Part shown: positions 1 to 5,110 of the stretch, one piece after another | Layout of the letters: every line of letters starts with the position of its first letter | Position numbering within the stretch: position 1 is the first letter of the stretch | Source: Microcaldota archaeon | GTDB lineage: Archaea; Micrarchaeota; Micrarchaeia; Micrarchaeales; Micrarchaeaceae | Length of the DNA stretch: 5,588 nucleotides | Direction of reading: 5' to 3' | Assembly (NCBI GenBank): GCA_021850375.1 | Contig: JAJZLZ010000070.1 | Coordinates: 1 to 5,588, forward strand | Position numbers and translations under genes: made by a program | The notes under the pieces: generated by a model | Told to the model about the DNA's origin: nothing | Seen by the model: the letters and a program-made list of their open reading frames with translations, nothing else | Databases searched by the model: none

Positions 1-117
1 AAGATGATGCTTTTATTGCGCAGAATACGCGATGAAACGCATAACTTCTCGCTCAACTACAATAAGAAGCGCAGGCAAATGAAAATGCGTGGCGAATTCA
101 AAGAAACACTTTTATAA
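1..117 (+). CDS. uvrC: UvrC excinuclease subunit, C-terminal end (partial, 5' end outside window)
   Basis: The 38 codons before the TAA at 115-117 encode a C-terminal tail beginning KMMLLLRRIRDETHNFSLNY. This matches the conserved UvrC segment usually written LLxRIRDEAHRFAxxYHRKLR, which follows the RNase H-like endonuclease domain responsible for the 5' incision. UvrC acts in the cytosol with UvrA and UvrB in nucleotide excision repair, cutting on both sides of a lesion. In most UvrC proteins this segment is followed by about 50-60 residues with tandem helix-hairpin-helix motifs. Here the protein ends only some 20 residues later, after KMRGEFKETLL, and the next gene begins at once, so no room is left for that domain. 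The TATA box of the next gene lies inside its last codons. The identification rests on one short motif, so it is good but not certain. Confidence 0.75.
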   Translation, partial: KMMLLLRRIRDETHNFSLNYNKKRRQMKMRGEFKETLL

Positions 118-118
118 A
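110..118 (+). promoter_or_regulatory. Archaeal TATA box for the kinase-parvulin unit
   Basis: TTTTATAAA lies at 110-118, preceded by the purine-rich stretch AAAGAAACAC (about 100-109), which could serve as a BRE. The ATG at 140 is about 24-26 bases from the box centre, the usual distance from an archaeal TATA box to the transcription start. This suggests the mRNA begins at or next to the ATG (leaderless). No Shine-Dalgarno sequence precedes the ATG, which fits. The box overlaps the 3' end of uvrC. Confidence 0.5.
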
Positions 119-139
119 CATAATGTGATTTATGTCTTG

Positions 140-1657
140 ATGGCTAAAAGCAAAATTGCACTCTTATCAAAAACTAAGATAGCTAATATAACACATAACT
201 ACGGTCTTGACAAGCTTGAGCAATTCACTGCAATAGAGCAAGGGCGCCAGAGCAGCAACTATTTAATTAAAACAAAAAACGGAAAATTCCTTATGAAGCC
301 CTTCAATGAGACTATGATTAATAGCGCAAAACTTGAATACATACTGGGCTTATATAAATTTTTGTGCGAAAACGGGATAAAAACATCATATCCGATAAAA
401 AATAAGCACAAAGAATTTGTATATGTTAATGGTAGGGCAAAGATTGCTATATTGACTTTTGTGGAAGGGGCTGGCGCATCTAAGCAGAATCTAAATTTGC
501 TTAAGATGTGCGGCTCGCAGCTTGGTAAAATTGACCGCGTTCTACTTAGAGCTCCTTTTTTAGGGTTCAAATTTGATGGCGGCCCAATAGAATTTGTTGA
601 GAAGATGATGAAGAAGCATCCGATCAATGATGATGTGGTAAATAATGAATTTAGTATGCTAAAAAGGAAATTTATGTCTTTAAAAAGCAATAAGCTTTCG
701 ATATCGATAATACACGGGGACCCAAAGTTAAGTGCATTTATTTTTAAAAAGGGTAGGTTTAACGGCGTTATAGACTTCGGTGCGGCAAGAAAAGACTATA
801 CGCTGATGGATCCGGCATTCTTAATATTTAGGCTAAAACTCTATGAGAAGAAGAATTTGCCAAAGCTGCATGCATTTGTCAGCGCATACTCAAAATCCTG
901 TGGACTAAACGATAAAGAGATCAAGCTGTTGCCAATTTTTGTAAGGGCGGCAAATCTTGTCGAATTTTACTTTAACTATTATGCTCTATGTGAAGATCCA
1001 AAAAAATTAAATGCAAATAGAAGAGCAACAAAAAAGTCGGTGGAATTTAAATCATTTATTAAAAATTTTGATGATAGGATAGTTACGAGATCCATAAAAT
1101 CTGCGCTCCGTAAAAATACGCTCCATGTATACGTGGGCGGGCCATCAGGGTCTGGAAAGACCACTCTTGCACGATTTTTTGCAAAAAGGGGAATTAATGC
1201 AGTGGACGGGGACCTTAAAATAGGAAAATGGCTAACTCGTTCTGGCCGAAAGATATATTCACCTAGTAATATTGGCAAAAACATAAATAAATGGGCAAGT
1301 GAGCGAAATTTAAGGTGGGTATGCGACGAGCAAAAAGTAAAAGCGCTTCTTAAGTCACATAAAGGCATGCAGCTGTATCTATTTGGCGGCCCAAGGCCAA
1401 AAAATCTAGATGATTTTGATAGGATACTTTATCTCAAGGTCAATAAATCTATATTGCTGAATAGAATTTTAAAGCGGCTAAATGACAAAAATTCTTATCA
1501 TAAAAACGGGGAGAGCGAAAAACAAAGAAGAGAAATTTTAGACGGGCTAAATAAAAAGTATAATGATGCTAAGAGATCTGGATATGAATTAGTGGATGGA
1601 TCTGGGTCTACTGGACAAATATATAAAAGGATAATGAGACTTTTAGATAGGAGATGA
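140..1657 (+). CDS. Two-domain kinase-like protein: APH/homoserine kinase fold fused to a P-loop kinase
   Basis: A 505-residue cytosolic protein without a signal peptide. Residues about 20-300 have the aminoglycoside phosphotransferase/type II homoserine kinase fold: a nucleotide-loop-like GRQSSNYLI, a candidate ATP-binding Lys in KFLMKPF (K53), the catalytic loop HGDPKLSAF (192-200) and the metal-binding IDFGAA (211-216). The catalytic-loop Asn of the HGDxxxxN motif is Ala199 here. Residues about 325-505 form a second kinase domain with Walker A GPSGSGKTT (334-342) and a following DGD (356-358), as in small-molecule kinases of the AAA_33/shikimate kinase-like group. An APH-like domain fused to a P-loop kinase is also known in bacteria (COG2187-COG0645 type); the substrate is unknown in those and here. 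The ATG at 140 is preferred to an in-frame GTG at 89, because the GTG lies inside uvrC and upstream of the TATA box. The parvulin gene follows 4 bases after the stop. A specific role, such as homoserine kinase, cannot be assigned. Confidence 0.8.
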   Translation: MAKSKIALLSKTKIANITHNYGLDKLEQFTAIEQGRQSSNYLIKTKNGKFLMKPFNETMINSAKLEYILGLYKFLCENGIKTSYPIKNKHKEFVYVNGRAKIAILTFVEGAGASKQNLNLLKMCGSQLGKIDRVLLRAPFLGFKFDGGPIEFVEKMMKKHPINDDVVNNEFSMLKRKFMSLKSNKLSISIIHGDPKLSAFIFKKGRFNGVIDFGAARKDYTLMDPAFLIFRLKLYEKKNLPKLHAFVSAYSKSCGLNDKEIKLLPIFVRAANLVEFYFNYYALCEDPKKLNANRRATKKSVEFKSFIKNFDDRIVTRSIKSALRKNTLHVYVGGPSGSGKTTLARFFAKRGINAVDGDLKIGKWLTRSGRKIYSPSNIGKNINKWASERNLRWVCDEQKVKALLKSHKGMQLYLFGGPRPKNLDDFDRILYLKVNKSILLNRILKRLNDKNSYHKNGESEKQRREILDGLNKKYNDAKRSGYELVDGSGSTGQIYKRIMRLLDRR

Positions 1658-1658
1658 T
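1650..1658 (+). promoter_or_regulatory. Shine-Dalgarno sequence of the parvulin gene
   Basis: GGAGATGAT matches the archaeal consensus GGAGGTGAT at eight of nine positions and ends 3 bases before the ATG at 1662. The TGA stop of the kinase gene (1655-1657) lies within it. This fixes the parvulin start and suggests translation coupled to the upstream gene on one mRNA. Confidence 0.7.
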
Positions 1659-1661
1659 TGC

Positions 1662-1937
1662 ATGGCAAACAAAATACGCTGCAGCCACATATTAGTTAAA
1701 AACGCTACAATAGCAAATGAAGTGATGGAAAAGATAAAGAACGGAGAGGATTTTAGCAAATTGGCGGCAGAGTACTCCACCGACGGCTCCAGGAGAAGGG
1801 GAGGCGATCTGGGCTTTTTTGGAAGGGGAATTATGGTTAAGCAATTCGAGCAGGCCGCATTTTCGCTAAATAAGGGAGAAATCTCAGGACCGGTTAAGAC
1901 GCAGTTTGGCTATCACATAATAAAACGTCTAGAATAA
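1662..1937 (+). CDS. Single-domain parvulin-type peptidyl-prolyl cis-trans isomerase
   Basis: A 91-residue protein that is a parvulin domain and nothing else. It speeds cis-trans rotation of X-Pro bonds and so helps protein folding. Visible family signatures are CSHILVK at the N-terminus (catalytic-site His9), GEDFSKLAAEYSTD with Asp41 at the position of Pin1 Cys113, the GGDLGFFGRG turn (47-56), the substrate-pocket residues Met58 and Phe62, and the closing strand FGYHIIKRL with His85. The Asp in place of Cys, as in Par14 and the thaumarchaeal NmPin, and the lack of a phosphate-binding Lys/Arg loop point to a non-phospho-specific enzyme. There is no signal peptide, membrane segment or WW domain, so it should be cytosolic or loosely membrane-associated. 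It starts 4 bases after the kinase gene stop, with a strong Shine-Dalgarno, and is probably co-transcribed with it. Length and motifs are normal for the family. Confidence 0.93.
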   Translation: MANKIRCSHILVKNATIANEVMEKIKNGEDFSKLAAEYSTDGSRRRGGDLGFFGRGIMVKQFEQAAFSLNKGEISGPVKTQFGYHIIKRLE

Positions 1938-2107
1938 AGATTATTACCTTCTAAAAACGTCTTATACGCGTTTGGTTATTTGGAATAGAGATTTGAATAT
2001 ATCCTACCCGCGTTTCTTATATCCTTTGAACTTTTATGGAATATTATACTTATCCGTAAATTGCCCATAAGTTCCAAATGGCATATCCTGTAGTTCAACA
2101 TAGAGCC

Positions 2108-2172
2108 AAAAAGAACTAAGCAATTTAAATAAAAATTAATCAAAGCTTTTTTATTGCCCCTATAAAATTTTT
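2108..2172. terminator. T-tract region between convergent genes, possible terminators on both strands
   Basis: The 233-base gap between the convergent parvulin and pilin-propeller genes has homopolymer tracts for both directions. On the plus strand there are T runs at 2147-2152 and 2168-2172. On the minus strand, A5 tracts at 2108-2112 and 2131-2135 read as T5 just after the pilin-propeller stop. Archaeal termination needs little more than such U-tracts. A weak stem TAGTTC/GAACTA (2091-2096 with 2113-2118) is nearby. The rest of the gap (1938-2100) shows no gene, tRNA or convincing structure. Confidence 0.3.
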
Positions 2173-3676
2173 ATATCGGCGCAAACGCTGCCGATACTAC
2201 GGAGTTTAGATTCTGTATCGTATCTACGAGCTGGTAGTTTGACGTAGATACTACGTAGATTTCGTTGTTATTGCTAACAAGATATAAGTACTGTCCGTTT
2301 GGGCTTATGGCTCCTCCACCTATATTGCTTGTTATGCCTTGTATGGGAATTACATTTATACTGACTCGTCCTGATGACAATGTATTGAGATTCAAAACCC
2401 CAACGCCATAGCCGCTGCTAGTAGAACATGCGAAATATGCTATATTTTGATTAGGTGAAAGAATCGGTGTGGATGCACATGAACCTCCTACCGACCCACC
2501 TGTAAGCGCTGTTGTGGTGGTCGTGTTTATTACAAATATAAATCCTGCGCATGTGGAAATAAATGCATATTTACTATCTGAAGAAAATTCGATATTGCCC
2601 AAACAGGCCGAATTGGCAAAAGCGTTATAGACTGCAAAAGTGCCCGTATTTATGGAAAGCGCTTTCTGGATTGGATAAGAAAAATCAAGATATAAATACT
2701 GCCCGTTTGGACTTATAGACATTGCCGCAGGTTGGTATCCTGAAGTAACATAATTTGAAAAATATATGCTATCTAGCGTGGCTCCGCTCTGTGAATTTAT
2801 CGCATAAAGCCCTATCTGGTTTGCTACGTAGATTACGGAACTATTTGGAGATGTTGCTATGTATAGTGGGTTTTGCGGCTGTATTATTATGTTTCCTACA
2901 AATTGGTTGCTATTGGTGTCAAAAACCGCTATCATATTCCCGATATAACTTGCTGCGTATAAGTGCTGTGCGTCAGGCGACATCGTAATAGCTGATATAG
3001 AAAATGGCATATTTAGGTTTATAAATTGCTCTGAGTTCATATCAAATACATCAAATCTCAAAAAACTTGATATATATGCGTATGGGCTATTTATTGAAAA
3101 ATCTACAAAATTGGCATAGAAATTATTGTATTCCGTGAGAAGCACATGGTAGTTTAACGTATTTATTATGCTTACCTCCGCTGATGGTCCTGAAAAATGG
3201 TCGTATTCAATAGCGTATAATGGCTGCATTGTTGAGGCGGTGGCAGAGAATGAAGCGACTTGTTCAATGAGGCTTTGTTGGCCCTGAGCATTGTAACGTA
3301 TCCAAATGTTTCCGGTAAAGTGCGTTCCAAGTGTTGAGGATGTGGTGGGGCACGGAACCATTATGTGGTCCTCACTTCCTGGCTGTAGGTACACAAAAGT
3401 GGTATTGAATATTGATGGTGCAGTAGAGCTGTTGGTACATGCAAATCCTGTTATGGTCATTGGAGCTCCCAGATCCTGCCCGAACATAATGGATAGCGCA
3501 CCAGTATTTGCAAGTATAGGATTTGTGCACAAAAATCCGGACTGTGCAATACATGAGCTTCCAAAATTAGGAAGTGAGAATATACCAATGTCAAATAAGA
3601 CGCCTAAGACTACTGCAATGACTAGAATGGCCCAGCCGTATGTCATCAGATATTCCATTGCGCTCTGTGATTTCAT
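2171..3676 (-). CDS. Surface protein with class III (pilin-like) signal peptide and YVTN-type beta-propeller
   Basis: A 501-residue protein. The N-terminus MKSQSAMEYLMTYGWAIL and the hydrophobic stretch to about residue 32 form a class III signal peptide. A prepilin peptidase of the EppA type would be expected to cut before Gln4, leaving a helix that anchors the protein in the membrane or packs into a pilus-like filament. Residues about 36-150 form a Ser/Thr-rich linker domain with four cysteines (42, 50, 80, 109). From about 165 to the end run repeated blades with the SPxxxxxY signature of YVTN/NHL propellers: SPDAQHLYAA (233), SPNSSVIYVA (276), SPNGQYLYL (322), SSDSKYAF (365), SPNQNIAYFA (407) and SPNGQYLYL (458). 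This probably makes a six- or seven-bladed propeller exposed outside the cell. N-x-S/T sequons (for example Asn82, Asn91, Asn278, Asn384) would allow N-glycosylation. No Shine-Dalgarno precedes the ATG. Adhesion, an S-layer-like role or ligand binding are possible; the exact function is unknown. Confidence 0.88.
   Translation of the reverse strand: MKSQSAMEYLMTYGWAILVIAVVLGVLFDIGIFSLPNFGSSCIAQSGFLCTNPILANTGALSIMFGQDLGAPMTITGFACTNSSTAPSIFNTTFVYLQPGSEDHIMVPCPTTSSTLGTHFTGNIWIRYNAQGQQSLIEQVASFSATASTMQPLYAIEYDHFSGPSAEVSIINTLNYHVLLTEYNNFYANFVDFSINSPYAYISSFLRFDVFDMNSEQFINLNMPFSISAITMSPDAQHLYAASYIGNMIAVFDTNSNQFVGNIIIQPQNPLYIATSPNSSVIYVANQIGLYAINSQSGATLDSIYFSNYVTSGYQPAAMSISPNGQYLYLDFSYPIQKALSINTGTFAVYNAFANSACLGNIEFSSDSKYAFISTCAGFIFVINTTTTTALTGGSVGGSCASTPILSPNQNIAYFACSTSSGYGVGVLNLNTLSSGRVSINVIPIQGITSNIGGGAISPNGQYLYLVSNNNEIYVVSTSNYQLVDTIQNLNSVVSAAFAPI
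2279..2305 (-). repeat. Propeller blade repeat, copy B (codes SPNGQYLYL, residues 458-466)
   Basis: This 27-base segment encodes the same nine residues as 2687-2713 and matches it at 24 of 27 bases; the three differences are silent transitions. It is the SPxGxYLY strand of a propeller blade. Confidence 0.7.
2687..2713 (-). repeat. Propeller blade repeat, copy A (codes SPNGQYLYL, residues 322-330)
   Basis: Partner of 2279-2305. The protein segments are identical and the DNA differs at three silent positions. The other blades carry clearly diverged versions of the same motif. Confidence 0.7.
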
Positions 3677-3697
3677 AAATATAATAACAGCATAACA

Positions 3698-3707
3698 CTT
3701 TAATAAT
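3698..3707 (-). promoter_or_regulatory. Possible TATA box of the pilin-propeller gene
   Basis: Read on the minus strand, ATTATTAAAG is centred about 26 bases upstream of the ATG at 3676-3674. This is the right spacing for a leaderless or nearly leaderless mRNA. No GGAG-type ribosome site lies in the 21 bases between. The match to the TTTATATA consensus is only moderate in a very AT-rich region. Confidence 0.35.
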
Positions 3708-3800
3708 CTTATTCTAAGCCTGTTTTTTTAGGGGTTGTAATCTCTGTGCTAAATAAATTACTAATCCTTCACTGGTAAAGATTATAATTGTAGCGTGCCA

Positions 3801-3820
3801 TTTCCTCAAAAAGGACCAAC
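3801..3820 (+). repeat. Putative left terminal inverted repeat of the IS
   Basis: TTTCCTCAAAAAGGACCAAC pairs with the reverse complement of 4903-4920, TTTCCTTGAAAGTCCAAC. They share TTTCCT at the outer end and CCAAC at the inner end, with a two-base length difference between. Confidence 0.45.
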
Positions 3821-3833
3821 CAATCTTAAGACG

Positions 3834-3842
3834 TTTATATAA
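3834..3842 (+). promoter_or_regulatory. TATA box inside the left end of the IS
   Basis: TTTATATAA is a near-perfect archaeal TATA box 14 bases inside the putative left repeat. It points towards the transposase, and transcription would start near 3863. It is probably the original transposase promoter. Confidence 0.45.
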
Positions 3843-4057
3843 CACGACCAAGAAGATTTAAAAAAAGAATTTATAAAGACAAGAATTGTAAGAAATATAA
3901 TTAGGAACAGGTAGTTCAAGGAACCTTCTTCCTCGAATTTAGTTTTGTTGAAAAGTTAGATAAAGAACTTAAGCTTATAAAAGTAGGGAAGAGAGGAGTA
4001 CAGTATTATTCCCTAAATCTTTTATGCACTCTTTGGCAATATGACATCAATTGGTAA
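3843..4057 (+). pseudogene. Broken winged-helix-like N-terminal segment, probably part of the transposase
   Basis: Two short open stretches in different frames read together as a DNA-binding fold. The frame from 3843 gives HDQEDLKKEFIKTRIVRNII, then a TAG at 3912-3914, then FKEPSSSNLV. The frame from about 3938 to 4054 gives FSFVEKLDKELKLIKVGKRG followed by VQYYSLNLLCTLWQYDINW, ending at TAA 4055-4057. The pattern LDKELKLIKVGKRGVQYYSL resembles the recognition helix and wing of winged-helix regulators. No good start codon remains. Lying between the left repeat and the transposase core, it is most simply the N-terminal DNA-binding part of the transposase. A separate ArsR-like regulator remnant carried by the element is the alternative. 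Confidence 0.35.
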
Positions 4058-4074
4058 ACTATAGGATTTTGTAG

Positions 4075-4900
4075 AGAATTGCAAGAAAACTATCCGAATT
4101 GCAAATCATCCCATGCTATGAAGACCTCAAAGCTGCATGGCACAGGATGCACAGATACAAAGTAGATATAAAACTTCCTCCCTTCAAGGAATTGAATATC
4201 GCAAAAGAAAAAGTAATACCTGAAAGTTTTACAATAAATCATGAGTTCCGTTATTATAAAACTTTGCATGAATCAAAGACTTTCGTATTGCATCTTCTTT
4301 TGCGACCAGTATGTTGGAAAATGACTTCAACACACTTAGAGAACGTTGCGGTGAATTGCGGATACATGAAGATTCTATTTGTTGACGAAATGTCAGTGTA
4401 GACTTCAGCACATAACTGCTATGGATGGGCGTTCAATGCACGGCTCATCGTAGATGCGCCGCAACGCAACAAAATAAAGGCAAACTACTTCGGCGCAGTA
4501 GAGATTGTAGATGGAAAAGTAATAGAGATTGTAAGGAAAAGCGTGAATGTTGATTCTTTCATGTTGCTCCTGAAAAAGGTGGAGGCGACATATCCCGACG
4601 ACAAAATACTGATGTTGATGGACAACAGCAGAGTGCATCATGCAGAAAAAGTTTCAAACTTTTTTTGACAAACAGGAACGAATGAAACTTTTATTTCTTC
4701 CTCCGTACTCTACTGACATCAATTCGGAGGAATATTTCCATAATCATCTGCGAAATAAACTTTTGAATAACCACAACTTTAAAAGTACAAAACAAATCGG
4801 ACGCACGATAAGTAATTTTGTGAAAAGATTAAGTTTGGAAACAATCAGAAGCATTGCGACGCTTTTGCCAATTAAGGCGCTTTTATCCATCCAAACGTAG
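4075..4900 (+). pseudogene. IS630-family DDE transposase, inactivated by a stop codon and frameshifts
   Basis: The recognisable part starts after a TAG at 4072-4074 with RIARKLSELQ and PCYEDLKAAWHRMHRYKV (a second helix-turn-helix, as in IS630/Tc1 proteins). The likely reading then moves to the frame covering 4272-4379 (SMLENDFNTLRERCGELRIH) and back to give ILFVDEMSV with the first catalytic Asp (4384-4386). An in-frame TAG follows at 4399-4401. The frame then continues through CYGWAF, YFGAVEIVDGKV and LMLMDNSRVHH with the second Asp (4621-4623). At a run of seven Ts (4660-4666) the frame meets TGA (4666-4668). One base further on, the protein resumes as DKQERMKLLFLPPYSTDINS and EEYFHNHLRNKLLN, with the catalytic Glu at 4730-4732, and ends at TAG 4898-4900. 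The D-to-E spacing of about 35 residues fits IS630. The usual Trp after the Glu is His. Transposition in cis looks impossible unless stops and shifts are bypassed. Confidence 0.87.
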
Positions 4901-4902
4901 TT

Positions 4903-4920
4903 GTTGGACTTTCAAGGAAA
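4903..4920 (-). repeat. Putative right terminal inverted repeat of the IS
   Basis: GTTGGACTTTCAAGGAAA begins 2 bases after the transposase stop. Its reverse complement matches the left repeat at 3801-3820 (TTTCCT outer, CCAAC inner). Confidence 0.45.
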
Positions 4921-4990
4921 GCTATATTATGACTTTTTCTTTATTCTATTCACTACTTCTGCCCTTAATCTTGCTATAATTAAGAAATAT

Positions 4991-5008
4991 CTTTTACTAA
5001 AAGTAAAG
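4991..5008. promoter_or_regulatory. Imperfect palindrome abutting a TATA box (possible operator)
   Basis: CTTTTACT (4991-4998), a three-base AAA spacer and AGTAAAG (5002-5008) form an inverted repeat with one extra T in the left arm. It ends at the base before the TTTATAAA box, where a repressor or activator of the MoxR-like gene could bind. AT-rich sequence makes chance palindromes common. Confidence 0.25.
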
Positions 5009-5016
5009 TTTATAAA
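5002..5016 (+). promoter_or_regulatory. BRE plus TATA box upstream of the MoxR-like gene
   Basis: AGTAAAG (5002-5008) resembles the purine-rich BRE, and TTTATAAA (5009-5016) is a good TATA box. Transcription would start near 5037, giving a leader of about 70 bases that contains the tandem repeat before the ATG. Other AT-rich candidates are TTTAAATA (5023-5030) and ATTAAATATT (5055-5064), so the active box is uncertain. Confidence 0.4.
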
Positions 5017-5088
5017 GATACATTTAAATACCTTTCTACTACTTGAGAGATACTATTAAATATTACCAAATTCACTGACTTCTTATGT

Positions 5089-5110
5089 CTTGTGATAACT
5101 TGTGATAACT
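5089..5110 (+). repeat. Perfect 10-bp tandem repeat directly before the start codon
   Basis: TGTGATAACT occurs twice back to back (5091-5100 and 5101-5110) and the period extends two bases to the left, giving 22 bases of exact 10-base periodicity. The second copy touches the ATG at 5111. Each copy contains GTGAT, part of the Shine-Dalgarno consensus GGAGGTGAT. The copies end 4 and 14 bases before the ATG, so one or both could act as a weak ribosome site. Confidence 0.7.

Larger units (their letters stand above)
3801..4920 (+). mobile_element. Decayed IS630/Tc1-mariner-type insertion sequence
   Basis: The stretch holds a broken DDE transposase bounded by imperfect inverted repeats (3801-3820 and 4903-4920). 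The element is about 1.1 kb, a normal IS630 length. TA dinucleotides lie near both ends, at 3791-3792 as TAGC on the left and at 4923-4924 as GCTA on the right, so the true ends may be 3793 and 4922 with the TA target duplication typical of this family. A TATA box sits just inside the left end. The element lies between the promoter of the minus-strand pilin-propeller gene and the promoter of the MoxR-like gene, and it disrupts no recognisable gene. The transposase assignment is firm; the exact ends are tentative. Confidence 0.7.

Noticed and set aside
89..139. An in-frame GTG at 89 would extend the kinase protein by 17 residues.
   Set aside because: It lies within uvrC and upstream of the TATA box at 110-118, and has no ribosome site; the ATG at 140 fits the promoter spacing.
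259..690. Open frame on the minus strand inside the kinase gene.
   Set aside because: Antisense shadow of a well-supported coding region; no recognisable motif.
979..1368. Open frame on the minus strand across the P-loop region of the kinase gene.
   Set aside because: Lies opposite the Walker A coding sequence and has no family features of its own.
2041..2117. A GTTCAA string at 2093-2098 looked like a tRNA T-loop.
   Set aside because: No acceptor stem, anticodon stem or D-arm can be paired around it at the right distances.
3306..3695. Plus-strand open frame, with another at 2755-2988, opposite the pilin-propeller gene, plus a minus-strand out-of-frame one at 3372-3554.
   Set aside because: All overlap the signal peptide or propeller coding sequence and look like composition shadows.
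4399..4401. The in-frame TAG could be a recoded (pyrrolysine) codon.
   Set aside because: The element has several other frame breaks, and nothing in the window suggests pyrrolysine machinery, so simple decay is more likely.
4229..4641. Minus-strand open frames at 4229-4411 and 4405-4641.
   Set aside because: They lie opposite the transposase core, whose motifs read on the plus strand.
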